NCBI GenBank assembly: GCA_039545295.1
Contig: BCIK01000004.1
Coordinates: forward strand, 683,389 to 747,388
DNA: 64,000 bases
Source: Udeniomyces pyricola
Taxonomy: Eukaryota > Basidiomycota > Tremellomycetes > Cystofilobasidiales > Mrakiaceae
Reading direction: 5' to 3'
Positions 49,745 through 61,239 of the stretch are shown here, piece after piece (position 1 is the stretch's first letter; each line of letters starts with the position of its first letter). The translations under genes were made by a program, and so were the position numbers. Below the pieces are notes generated by a model that was given only the letters and a program-made list of their open reading frames with translations, was not told the origin of the DNA and did not search any database.

Positions 49745-51313
49745 CTGAGCGACTGACCTTGATTCGGGAAGGGGTGTCCGACTTGGGAAGGGGAACGAAA
49801 CCCTTCTGGAGCGACCATCTCAGAAGGACTTGAGATGGGGAGACTGAGTGCGCCTCCGCGATCGAGACGAGCGTCGGATCGGAATTTTTGGTCGCTCGGA
49901 CGAGAGGGCAGTATGCCTGAGTGACAAGCACAAGAAAGAAAAAAAAAGAAAAAAAGAGTCCGAGCCGAAAGAGGAACAAGGTCAAGAAGCAGCCGTGAGT
50001 AACTGGATCGTATGTAGACAGGTATTCGAGATGATTTAAGCCGAATGGGGAAGCTTGTAGAGTCTAAGGGGAGATCTCGATGGACGGACCTGGAGGGTGA
50101 TGTTGTTCTTCTGGCAGTAGGCGACGAGATCGCGTCGCTGGCACCACGGGTGAAGCTACACGAGTGTCAAGGCCGACAACGAGATAAACATGCAAAGATT
50201 CAAGAAGAACACGTAAGCGAAAACATCCAATATACCCTTTGGTTTCAGCATCGTTTGCTTTCTGGATGCATTCTCGAGGTAACTCACCTCGATCTGGTTA
50301 ACGGCAGGAGGGACAGAAGAAAACTCCTTGATCTGCTCGAGGTGCTTGATGCCGTAGTTGGAGACTCCGATGGCTCGCGTCTTGCCGTCCTTGCGAAGGC
50401 GCTCAAGGCCTTTCCAAAGGGTCTGTCGGCCTGAAAGAGATGGTCGGCTTGTCAGCCGTAAGTTGATGCGATCAAGAGCTCTTCCACTCCCCATCTGAGC
50501 CACCTTCATTGAACGCATCACTCGGCATCCTTCCAACTCAAAATAAACCAGTTGAAACAAGCGAAACCGAACTTACCCTGGGGACCACTCGAAGGAGTGT
50601 GAATCAAGAAGAGATCGACCTTGCCGCCATCCTCCTTCAACCCAAACTTCTCCACCCCATGAACGAGATCTTGGTAAGTCTTCTCCTCGTCGTTGCCCTC
50701 GGCAGGGAAGAGGATTTTGGTGGTAAGGAAGACAGAAGATCGAGGGATAGAAGATGAAGTGACGGCCTCTCCGACTTGGGCTTCGTTGTCATAGTAGCCA
50801 GCCGAATCGATGTCTGAAGAAGGAAAAAAGAAACGATTTTGATGAAGTTTATTCATTTGTTAGCCAAGAACGGAACGATCAAGACTTCTTTGGCCCTCCT
50901 TTCTCTACGGGAAGGTCGTTTAAACTCGTCCAACCGACGCATCCGAAGAAGAAGAAAAGAGTTGGACCGTAGGTCGAAAGCTCGAGATGTCAGAAGAGAT
51001 GAGAAGGAACAGCGGAACTCACGACGGTAGCCAGCCTCCAGCGCGGTCGAGGTGGACTTGGTGCAGACATCGTTGGGAGATTGGTACACTAGAGAAAGTC
51101 AGCCGTCAAAGAATCAGGACGTCAGTTGGATGATATACGATACAGCGCTGTGAAGGCGCATACCAGGTCAAAGCCAGCGTTTCGTGAAGAGCATTCCCCT
51201 CTCTTCCCCCCCCCCCCCGATCGCCTCGAAAAGCGAAGCTTACCTCCAAAGCCAAGCCGAGGCATCTGAACGCCTTCGGCGATGGTAACAGTATCGTTGA
51301 GAGTGAAGGACAT
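49397..51313 (-). CDS. aldo/keto reductase
   Basis: Seven exons on the minus strand (51313-51244, 51088-51023, 50813-50577, 50430-50288, 50155-50090, 49916-49758, 49510-49397) join to about 284 aa, typical for the family. AKRs reduce aldehydes and ketones with NADPH in a TIM barrel. Motifs: MPRLGFGGV near the start; GYRHIDSAGYYDNE with catalytic Asp and Tyr; a Lys in VFLTTKILFP; the active-site His in LFLIHTPSSGPQG; IGVSNYGIKHLE; LHPWCQRRDLVAYC; AYCPLVRA; and the cofactor-binding PLPKSDTPSRIKDNADLYGFEL (19 residues quoted by position only in part). It ends LNCA. About 0.4 kb separates it from the ATP-grasp gene on the same strand, so it may belong to the mycosporine locus. Intron 6 contains a long GA repeat. 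Substrate unknown. Confidence 0.93.
49694..49743. repeat. (GA)n microsatellite inside an aldo/keto reductase intron
   Basis: About 50 nt of near-perfect GA dinucleotides. On the coding (minus) strand it is a CT run that begins about a dozen bases after the donor of intron 6. Confidence 0.9.
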
Positions 51314-51721
51314 GATAGTGTAGGTCTAGTAAGTGAGCGGAAAGGCGAGAGGCGAGGGTACGGCAAGGGACTCAAGAAGGAGATGGAAGGCAGAGATGAT
51401 CGATGATCGATCGGGGATGTGCAAGGGGGATTGAAAGGAAAGGAGTGACGTTGGTGATTTTGAGAAGCGAAGGAGTAGTATTTGGTATATGCTTTTTTTT
51501 CATGATTTTTTCCCGTTCAATTGTGGATTGATATGACGCTTACAGCTCGGATGTTACGTCGATCGAGAGCAATGATTTCATGTGATTACATCGGGTGGCC
51601 GCCCGCCCACTTCTCTTTTGTTTACCGCCACTTCCGACGCCCTCTGACTTCGATCATATAGCATGTCCAATCCCCCCCCCCCCTCCCCCTCATCTTTCCT
51701 TCCTTCCCTCGATCCCTCCGT
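51314..51721. promoter_or_regulatory. aldo/keto reductase upstream region
   Basis: About 0.4 kb between two minus-strand genes, holding the promoter of the reductase and the 3' end of the ATP-grasp gene. A C-rich tract (near 51672) and T-run (near 51490) are present; no other gene. Confidence 0.4.
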
Positions 51722-53609
51722 TCAGCACTCAAACACCCTCGCCGTACTCACGTTGATCCGCGTCCACCTCTTTCCCTTCTTGACCAAGCAATTCCACAAC
51801 AGCAGGACAACCTGCCCATGCCCAAGGACGAGGAACGGCATCGGGTCCTCCCAATCGAACATGGGATCGTTCCACCACCAACTCTCACCTTGCCCCTGAG
51901 CCTCCTCGACCGTCTGATCCAACCATGGGTGAATAGTTGCTCGCAGCGACTTGGGAATGAACCGAGGAATGAACCTCGCCGCGAGGTCGTGCGAAACCCA
52001 CGAGCGAGGCTTCGTTGAAGGGAGAGGCGTGATGGGGAGCGTCGAAGCAGGGATGAGGGAGAGCAAGGATTGAGCAAAGCTCAAAGGTGGAAGAAGAGTG
52101 CAGGCGGTATGGACCCGAGGGTTGCATTCAATGATGTAAAGTTGCTTGTCCGCAGAGAGGATGAAGTCGAATGAGAACGAGCCATTAAGAGGAGAGTTGG
52201 GTGTCTTGGCCTGAAGTCGCGTCAGGAAGGTTTGAGTGTAGGCGAGAGCTTGCTTTCCGACAGGTGAAGAGGTTGCATTCTGATAGGTCATGAGCATGTC
52301 GTTCTGTGGAGGGAGGGGTAGGGAAATGTAAGGAGAGATCAGTTTTTCATCCTGAGCTTGCGGCCGCTTATTTTCAGTCAAACCCAGATGGAACATACAC
52401 TTGGGCAACAAACAAAGGCCGCCAACTTTCCCTCGACGACGCTCGCATGGGTACACCATTCCGTTCCCCCGCCAATGAACTGTTGGAGCGCGTAAGGCGT
52501 CTTGTCGCAGATGGGAATTCTCAAGCCTTCGAGTCGCTTACGCGTCTTAGTAAGGTGCTCATCATCGCCTTTGAGAGGGTACGTCGTGAGATCGGCTCGG
52601 CCCAGATCGTCAAGCTCGGCGGTACACTTGAGGATGAGAGGATGAGGCGACGATCGGATGACGGAGAGCGCAGAAGAGATGCTCGAAACCGTCTTGGAGG
52701 AAGGTGCGAGCAGGCCAAGCGAATGGATAAGCTCGATGAAGAGATCCTGGAAAGGAAGAATCGGAGTTTATGCAAAGTTAACAATGAATGAAGGAACATA
52801 GTCGGAACCTCAAAAGGAAATAAATCAAACGGATTGGGGTCGTACCTTTTCATGCAGCGTCCTGCAAAGCTCTTCACTCTGGATGATGGCTTTGAATCCA
52901 GGGATTTGCTTGATCATCAATTCAGCTGCTTTTGCGTCGTCGACCGTCGATCCAGCTCCGGAGCACGGCACAAACATGGAACAGCCTTCCTCTTTGGCAA
53001 TTCGGGCGAGGGCCTTGACGTAGGCTTGTCGACCTGCCGGAGACGAGGTCTGAGGAACGAGATGGAACGTGTCGATGGCAGAGGAAAATCGGGTTGCACA
53101 AAGATCTCCCCAGCTGCAAGGAGCGTAAGTAGGTAGATCGAGATGGGATTATCAGAGCCGGAAAATGGGACCAAGATTTCGGAAGGTGAGCTTGGGTTGT
53201 TCGATTCATCTGCCACGATCTCATTTCCCTCGGTTTTGCGAGTGGAGCCATCTCTGACGTACGCTTGCTCCTCTACGAGAACGACTCGGACCCCAACTTT
53301 GGCCAAAGCTCGAGCGACCGTCAAGCTCTTGCTCATCCTCGCTCCGTTTACAAGAACGCTCAGCCTTCCGTCCCCTCGCCCTCCTGCTCTTTCTCGCTGG
53401 CGAGTCGATCGGATGTGCCCATTGGATCCATTGAGCTGACTGACTTGAGGCGATCGGGGATTGAGATACCGCCTGAGACGCGCGAGGAGCTCAAGCGGGA
53501 CGACGAGTGAAAGTGTGAGGGGAAGTGTCGCCAGCGACAGGGAAAGAAGGAAAAGTGAGACGATCCAGGTTTGAAGGAACGTCGGTGTGGCCGGTTGGAC
53601 GGCTGGCAT
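51722..53609 (-). CDS. ATP-grasp ligase, mycosporine synthase (MysC-like)
   Basis: Four exons on the minus strand (53609-53263, 53113-52846, 52746-52399, 52303-51722) join to about 514 aa. In the known mycosporine pathway an ATP-grasp enzyme couples 4-deoxygadusol to an amino acid, using ATP. Seen: a hydrophobic N-terminal segment (about residues 13-45, WIVSLFLLSLSLATLPL) suggesting a membrane anchor; a preATP-grasp start VLVNGARMSKSLTVARALA; SMFVPCSGAGSTVDDAKAAE; DLFIELIHSLGL; RIPICDKTPYALQQFIGGG; and the metal/nucleotide-binding block FDFILSADKQLYIIECNPRV, where the Glu and Asn are the expected ligands. The locus with methyltransferase and cyclase genes supports the role strongly. The amino acid used is not shown by the sequence. 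Confidence 0.88.
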
Positions 53610-55069
53610 GATGGCGATGGGTGCAGGCGATATGGTCTGAGGAGAGGCACGCGGCGGTAGGGCTATATATGTCGATACGAGTGCGTTGCTTTTCTCTCTC
53701 TCGAAAGGGTAAAAATATTCAGAGGAGGGAGAGGGGGGCGAAGGTGATTTGCGATGGTCGACTGGGGAAGATGCGAACTAGCGGGATGGTTCTGTGTCAA
53801 CGCGATGTCTCCGTGAAAGGTCGATTCGATGGTAGGAGCTTGGAGCTTGGAGTTTTGAGCGCTGGGCTGTGAGATCATAGTACGTGCGTGCAGCGTGGGT
53901 GAAGAGCAATGTGATCAGCAATCCGTCCGGGGGTGTGCCGGTGATGACGCGGCCACATACGGCGATGGGCGATGGGTACGTTGGATCTGCAAGATGGGCC
54001 GCCGGATTGAGGATGCACCGAGTCCGCAATGCTGAACGTCTCTAATAACGTTTACGTGGAGATTAGAGAGCGTGGTACTCGATACTGGACCGAGTGGAGC
54101 GACTCTCTTTGCTTGCGGGACGACTCTGAAAGCTCAGATAGTTCAGCGGTCAGTGTGAGCACGGCATATAACATGAGCGATGGCTCTCAGATCCTATAAC
54201 ATGATGTCAAAGGCAGCCAGTCGACATGTTCCTGATCTTGGTCGTGTCATCACATCATACGTACATACGCACGCTTCAAATTGGAGCCTGAAACATCTGG
54301 CCATGGTGCATCGAGCTTCGAGCATCGTACATATGCATGCATCGGGCCATCGAGTATTGATCATGATCGGATATAGCTGGTAGGCCGGAGCTTTGGCTAC
54401 GATGAGTCGGTGGAGCCTTCCTGGAAGAAGCGCAAGTCGATGCACGATGGTGAGCCGTTCTCGATTGGAGCGCCGCGCCGGATTGCGCCGAGGGACGCCG
54501 GCCAAGCGCCGAGACTTGAAATGTTGAGAGCGCGGGAGATCCATCCCGACGTTAGCATGTCGGCTCCTTTTAATATGTGAAAGCAGCTTCCGGAAGTTCC
54601 GGGGTCAGATCGATCAGACGTCACGCGCCACCTCGCCAGACGCCTGTCCATGCACGTTGCGTTGCACGTCGATGGACGAGAACCTGTGGACTGCCGGATC
54701 TCGGAGTTTTTGCTATTCCAAGCGCTGCCAGCATTACATTGCGTTGGCATTCAACACTCCGACTCGCGAGCGGGATGCATCCCATCGCGTTATGCACAAT
54801 TCGTACTGGGCCGATGATCTCTTCACTCGGATCTTATATTCGACGACACGAGTACAACAATGCGACATAAATACAGGCGGATTCGAAGATGCATTGGTGA
54901 ATCACAGATGAGAAAGCCATGTGATAACGCGCCGTACGTGTTCTCAAAACCTCTACTCCCTTCCAACACAGTTGGTGATCTCGACACTGAGAATGATGAC
55001 GACGAACGGTCGATTAGCCTTGATAGTACTGATTCACAGGATTCGAAGGACAGAGAGATAGCAAGAAAC
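53610..55069. other. intergenic, ATP-grasp promoter side
   Basis: About 1.5 kb between two minus-strand genes: upstream DNA of the ATP-grasp gene and 3' flank of the methyltransferase gene. Only short ORFs without motifs are present, so no gene is supported. Confidence 0.45.
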
Positions 55070-56332
55070 TCACGCATCGTCTTCAGCAGTGTAAGGGTCA
55101 AAGGACTCGTAAAGCCGCGACTCATACTTGAGCTCGGGTACGCCCTTGCCCTCCCACTCGCCACCCTTCTCCGAGAACCACTTCTTCCTCTCCTCAATGG
55201 ATGCACGGACGTACTTCAGGTAAGGCGGGTTACCTGCAAATTGATGATAAGACGGTGGGTAAGGGAAGTAAGATCGTGATCAGTCGCCAAACTCACATAG
55301 GTTGCAGAACAACACAGCTTCAAGTCACGCACCTGGCTTGACAACGTTGTCAGCAACGATGGTCGTTCCGGGTCCCACAAGGCCAAGGGACTCGAGCAGC
55401 TGGAGATCAGGCGTGTAGAGAGGCTTGAGATGGTCAAGGAAGAGGAAATCGAACGTCTCGTCCGGTCCGAGCGAGAGAGTCTCTCGAAGAGTGGCTATTG
55501 AGTCGGTGGATGATCCAACGATGATCTGAGAGGCGGATGTAAATACGACGAGCGTCAGCTTCGATGTACAAGCGCTTGTACAGAGAGTGAGCTTTGAACA
55601 GGACCAGACGAGATGAAAAGCAACTGACTTTGGCAAACTTTCCCACACCTCCGATATCAAGAACACCACGAGCAACCTCAGCGTATTCAGGGTTGAATTC
55701 AAGGCAAACATATCCAGCTTTCTGTTGTCCTTCCTTTGCGGATGCCCAGTTATCGGGGGTGACGGCGTCGGGGAAGTTGCGTTCGATGTGGCGAGCGAAC
55801 CGGAGCGAAGAGTATCCAACGTAAGTGCCGAGCTCGAGAACCTTGGCCGGCTTGCGGTCAGCGATGACAGCTTCGACTTCTTGGCCCTGAGAATGTCGGT
55901 CAAAACAGATATAGATCATGTCAGAATGGAACTCGGAGATGATCGGAATAGTAGAAGATGAGCAAGGTAAAAGAAAAGAAGAAGAAAAAAAAAGAGAAGG
56001 GAGAAACCCTGCAAATCTCGTGAAGCCAACCGATGACCGTGGTACCCATTTTTCATTTTGACGAGATGAATGCTCTGGAATGCCATGTATGCGGCCAAAT
56101 CTCATGACAGAACAGGAAAAGGTTGACTGACCTTGTGCTTGCCAACATTCATGAGGTACTGAGTCTCTCCAAACTTGTCGATGGCCTCAAGGACGAGGTC
56201 CGAATTGCCCTGGAGCTCGCTCGAGCGCGATTGAAGGTGCTTGAGCAAGGCCGGCTCACGACCATCGCCGTGGAAGACGGTGCCCTCGACGGGCTGGGAA
56301 GTAGGCGTAGGGCGGGCGACAGATGAAGGCAT
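55070..56332 (-). CDS. COMT-like O-methyltransferase, 4-deoxygadusol-forming (MysB-like)
   Basis: Four exons on the minus strand (56332-56132, 55886-55629, 55525-55333, 55233-55070) give about 271 aa, close to the cyanobacterial MysB length of about 280. The SAM-binding motif I is KVLELGTYVGYSSLRFA, preceded by the helix QYLMNVGKHKGQEVE as in catechol O-methyltransferases. VCLEFNPEYAEVAR is motif II and FDFLFLDHLKPLY supplies the metal-binding Asp, with VADNV further on. The enzyme would methylate desmethyl-4-deoxygadusol using S-adenosylmethionine and a divalent metal. It is divergent from the cyclase gene and on the same strand as the ATP-grasp gene. On its own the sequence says only COMT-like; the specific role rests on the neighbours. 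Confidence 0.88.
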
Positions 56333-57375
56333 GTTGAGGAGAAGATGGGGCGATAACGTGAGCAGGGACGGATGGATGAGAGGGCGAGATGGGGTGCGAA
56401 AAGAGTTGAGATCGATGATGGGGAGCGCGCGATGGAGATGGAGCGGGCGGCGTGCGTGCGATGGCAAGGAGCGGAAGGGGCGATGATGACGATGATGGAG
56501 TTGACGAGGGCGCGCTGTGAGCGAGACTGAGCGCTGAGCTGTGAGCGAGACTGAGCGCTGAGCAGAGCAGAGGGATATTACTGGGTGATAAATGCGGGGG
56601 AAGGCGAGGAGAAGGTGAAGTGGCTTCGACGATCGGGACGAGAAGTATGGGGGGGGGGGGGGAACCGGGTAGAGAGAACGGAGCTTGGGACAGACAGGCT
56701 GGAACGGAGAGCTGAAAGCCGAGAGCCTAAGAAGAATAAAGAGGGCAAGAATGTGTGTGCCCCAGACGAAAAGGGATGGCCAAAGCTGATCGATCGGATC
56801 GGTTGGTCTGTAGTAGCGGCTCATGGCGTGCGCTCGCTCTGAAGCTGTGAAGCTCGGAAGCTTGGCTGAGCCAAATTCATCAGAGAGGACAGTCAGGCTA
56901 GTGAAGCGACGTCAGATCAGATCGTCAGTCTCAACTCGCAACCGGGTCTACGCTCCACCCGGCATTCGCTCCCGATCGCACCTTTACTCGTTCTGTCTCG
57001 CTTTCCTTGCTCGCTCGCCGCCATACGCAGTATCCTGTCCTACGTATGCGGCGGCAACCCATCGCACGAATTGCTCCCCCTTCCATCGCGATCCGGTCTA
57101 TGCAAATGAAGCCCCGCACCACCGAGTTCGCTCCTTGAAAAGACGATCAGCCCATCGAAAGACAAGTTCCCTTCTTCTTCCACCACCTTTCTACTTCTCC
57201 TCCCTCGACTCACTCTCCTCAACAGAGCCCAACACCCGCCCTCTTCTCAACGAAGCCAAGCCCCATCTCGACTCTAAACCTTCCCGCCCCTTTTTCATCC
57301 CGTCTTTTCATCCAACTCCCATCTCACCACTTCCCCCCCACCACCAACTACCCAATCTCCCGATCTACCTTCAAA
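56333..57375. promoter_or_regulatory. divergent promoter region of the mycosporine methyltransferase and cyclase genes
   Basis: About 1.04 kb separates the two start codons. It contains a direct 24-bp duplication (56514-56561), a G-rich run near 56650-56661 and a long pyrimidine-rich leader before the cyclase ATG. Shared regulation of the two pathway genes is likely but not demonstrated. Confidence 0.5.
56514..56561. repeat. 24-bp tandem duplication in the divergent promoter
   Basis: Two perfect adjacent copies of a 24-bp unit beginning gctgtgagcgagactgagcg, at 56514-56537 and 56538-56561. Each contains the sub-motif GAGCG twice. Confidence 0.85.
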
Positions 57376-59567
57376 ATGTGTGACTGCAACAACTTCGCTG
57401 CCTCCTCCGATCTCCGTGCCTCTGTCACTGAGACCCCCGCCACCAAGAACTCGGTTGGTACCGGTCTTGTCGTCAAGGGTGAGTAACATGTAGCCGATCT
57501 CCCTGCCAGCCGTTCTATCCATCGTTCCCCCCCCCCCTTCCGATCTCTCTTGAGTTTCCCATCGCATCTGTTCATCCCCCCCCCCTTTTGCCACTTGCAT
57601 GCATCTTCGGATCGACTTCTTACTCACGCCACACCCGATCACTTTCTCCTCCCATCCCCCCTTGGCTTTTATTTTTCGCTTTCCCCTTCCCCCTGCTTGC
57701 AGGTGCCGAGTCCCTTCAGTACTCGTACTCTTTCGTCGACGACGTCTTCTCGCCCGAGAAGGACGATCTCTCGACTTACTACACCAAGTGGGGACGAGTC
57801 CTTGTCATCCTTGACGAGGTTGTTAACAAGCTTTACGGTGATGCCATCAAGAAGTGTGAGTCACGCACTCCTGCTTCATCCGATTTTTAGGGTATCCGGT
57901 TTCTCGGACGCCGATCCGGCATCCCATTCTTCACTAGGCATTCTTTTCCCTTTCTCTTCCGCCTTCATTAACTGATATTTGCATCCTCACTCCCCTTCGA
58001 TTAGACTTCGCCGCCTACAACATTGAGCCCACTCTTCACGTTTTCAACGGTGGAGAGCTCAACAAGAACATGAGGACCATGGTTAGTAACCTTTCGATCT
58101 CCACATCTTTTGCGACAGGCTACCCACGTTGGTCAGTGCACCTTTGGAACATAGGCTCATCATGCTTTCGATCTTTGTCATTATGTAGGAGTCCTTTGTC
58201 GATGCCATGGACGACTTTGGCCTCATCCGAAAGGAGCCCGTTCTCGTCGTCGGTGGTGGTCTTGCCACTGACGTTGTTGGCTACGCTTGCGCCTCTTACC
58301 GACGATCGTCCAACTTCATTCGAGTCTCCAGTATGTATACAAGTCTCCACACGTCCAGCTGCGTATCTCCACTCGCCATGCTGATGATTTCACTTTGCTC
58401 GCTTCAGCCACCCTCATTGGTTTGATCGATGCCGCTGTCTCCATCAAGGTTGGAATCAACCACAAGAAGCTCAAGAACCGACTTGGTGCCTACCACGCTC
58501 CCATGCACACCTTCCTTGACTTCAACTTCCTCCAGACCCTCCCCGTCGGTCAGATCAGGGTCAGTTGCAATTCACATACATCTTTTCCACTGATTGGCGC
58601 AGAACTTTTGTTCATTGACTTATTTTCTATGATACCTTTTTTTTTTTACAATACACAGAACGGTTTCTCCGAGATCATCAAGATCTCCCACGTCGCCCAC
58701 AAGCCCACCTGGGACCTTATGGTCGCTCACGGCAAGGAGCTCGTTGACACCGGTTTCGGTCGAAAGATCGAGGGCCAGACCTCGGAGGAGCTCTCCAAGG
58801 TTGCTGCCACTATCTGCAGGAACGCCATCCGAGTCATGCTTGACGTGAGTGTTTTCGTTCTTGTCGTGTAGCTGCTCTTCTTCTTTTGCACCAAAGAAAC
58901 CCCAACAGTGCGCTGATCAAATCTCTCCTCTTTACCCGTTTTCTTGTGCTTTCTTCAGCTCGAGTCCGGAAACCTTCACGAGATCAAGCTCGACCGAGTC
59001 ATTGCCAGCGGTCACACTTGGTCTCCTGTCCTCGAGTTGACTCCCAAGATCCCCCTCCGACACGGTCACGCCATTGCCATCGACATGGCCTACTCGGCTA
59101 CCCTTGCCTTCTCCCGAGGATACATCACCGCTGAGGAGCGCGACGAGATGGTCGGTCTTCAGGTCAAGGTCGGACTTTCGGTCGACCACGAGCTCTTCGA
59201 CTCGGCCCTCCTCAAGAAGGCCACCGAGATGATCCTCAAGACCCGAGACGGCAAGCAGTGGTTCGCCGTCGCCAAGCCCCTCGGTACTTGCGCCTTCATC
59301 AACGATGCTTCGGACGAGGAACTCGACTCCGTCCTCCAGCAGCACAAGCAGTACATCCGGGAGAAGTTCCCCCACCTCAAGAACGGTGCCGGTCAGGACG
59401 CCACTCTTGATGCTTCCGACATGGGTTGCTCGCCCGAGTCGTTCGCCGCCCTCGTCGAGGCTCAGGCCAAGGGTGCTTCCATCGAGGCTTCCAAGCTCAA
59501 GGTCGAGACCAACGGCGAGGCTACCCCGGCTGTCTCGGCTCCCACCGAGTCCAACGTCGCTGCTTAA
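57376..59567 (+). CDS. desmethyl-4-deoxygadusol synthase (sugar-phosphate cyclase, MysA-like)
   Basis: Seven exons (57376-57478, 57703-57855, 58005-58081, 58189-58330, 58408-58559, 58659-58844, 58959-59567) give about 473 aa. Sedoheptulose-7-phosphate cyclases of the dehydroquinate-synthase superfamily make desmethyl-4-deoxygadusol from sedoheptulose 7-phosphate using NAD+ and a metal. Seen: [12 protein letters not shown]-binding [16 protein letters not shown]; the substrate loop [19 protein letters not shown], close to the DDGS/EEVS type and unlike the SS-GGKT form of true dehydroquinate synthase; [12 protein letters not shown], typical of DDGS; metal ligands in [11 protein letters not shown] (Glu) and [16 protein letters not shown] (His). 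The tail beyond about residue 430 is Ala/Glu-rich. DDGS rather than EEVS is favoured by motifs and by the linked methyltransferase and ATP-grasp genes. Confidence 0.93.
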
Positions 59568-60633
59568 ATAGCAAGGATTGAGTAGCCACTTTCAGTAGTC
59601 GTTTGCCTTATCCGCATTCTCGTCCTATTCTCTTTCTTTTTTCTTTTGCATCTCGATCTCGACCGCTGTACAAAAACGCATGGCCATCGAGCCTTTCTTT
59701 TCCTCTCTCTTCCTCTCAGGGTTTTACGTTTCTCCCCCCTCCCTCTTCATTATTTTTATCTTCTCACACTACCTCTTTCATGTTGTGTGTTCTCTATGTT
59801 CTCACCTTCCCTTGATCCTGTCTGTGCTCTGCCCATTCCCCCCCTCTCCCCTTTTTTGTTCCTTTTTTTTTTTGTTCCACGCAACCTGCCTCTATACTGT
59901 ATTCAAAGGAGGATTATTGTCTCGGAATCCAGTGTTGCTTCCCTTGAATTTGTGACATTAAGAAGGTCTCCTCAAGTCCGTGATGATGTCGTGATGGTTA
60001 CCTTGATCATACGGTATCGAAACTCCAGTTGAGTCTCACATAACTAACTAGCTTTGATCAAGCCTGAGATCCGGTCGCCTGTCCGGTCGCCGACCAGTTG
60101 AATCAAAAAGTCTCACTTGGAACAGCCCGTCTACATATCATTGCGCTGCAAGACGAGCATGCCTGTGCGGTTGTAGGTGCAACGAGTGCTTGCGACATTT
60201 TCCCCATATGCAAGCTGTCTGCAGCGTCCGACAAGGGTCCCGTTCGATCAGAGTTAATTTGGGGAGACAACATATATATATATACAGCACTCATATATAT
60301 CGACGCCATGACGGGCTGAAATGATGTAGCTAGGCTCGATGACTATCGATGAAGGGGTCAATCAACCCCAAAAAAATTTCGAGTAAGTACGCCAAGTAAG
60401 TCCCGAATATGAAGGATCAGCTACATTGATCACAGGGCTGCACTAGCTAGTACGTTGTTTGAGCTTATAGGCTACACGCATGCGTATGCACATCTCGAGG
60501 TTGACACACGCACGAGTCATACTTTTCCAAGCAGCAGTAGTACATCAGCATCGGCATCTACAATAGATGAATGTACGTCTTCCCTTCCGCCCCCCCCGCC
60601 CCCCCCCCCCCCGCTTTCAGTCTGTTCATTCAT
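59568..60633. other. intergenic between convergent cyclase and Ytp1-like genes
   Basis: About 1.07 kb. T-rich sequence follows the cyclase stop, with TA repeats near 60273-60300 and a C-rich tract near 60587-60612 at the Ytp1-like 3' end. No gene. Confidence 0.45.
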
Positions 60634-61204
60634 TCATGCTGCTGCACCGCGCCTAGTCGACCGCCTATCTTGTCTCCCTTCGATCTCCTCCTCGAAACTA
60701 TCTCGTCTCGATCCACCACTAAGACTGATGTTCTCATTACTCCCCTCATCAACTCGAGGAGACTCTCCTTCATCGTCTTCTCCATCACTCATCCTTCCTT
60801 GCCTTTCCCTTTCCCTCTCGACCCTCTCCCTCTCCCTCTCCCTCCTAGTCGGCGTCTCGTCCAACTCGAACCGTTCGGCTTCGAACAGGTCCAAGGCTTC
60901 GTACCCTGCGTCTCCAGGCTGCTTCATCAAACCAACATGATCGCGTTGATGATGGTGTTGACGACGACGACGACGCGAGAAGGGGTCGATGGAGGAGGAG
61001 GAAGACTCTCGGTCTGAGAGTCGATCGGTCGGCGTAGGTGAGCCACCGAAAGTAGGGGAGGTGTAAGCGGAGATAAGGACAGTGATAAGGAGGTAGATGA
61101 GGAAGGAGATGGAGAACATGACTGATTGAGAAGAAAGGGAGTTGTCCGATCCAGGGGAGAGCGATAGGAGGAATAGTACCGGGAGGGAAGCGCGCGCAAG
61201 AAGG

Positions 61205-61239
<35 letters not shown>

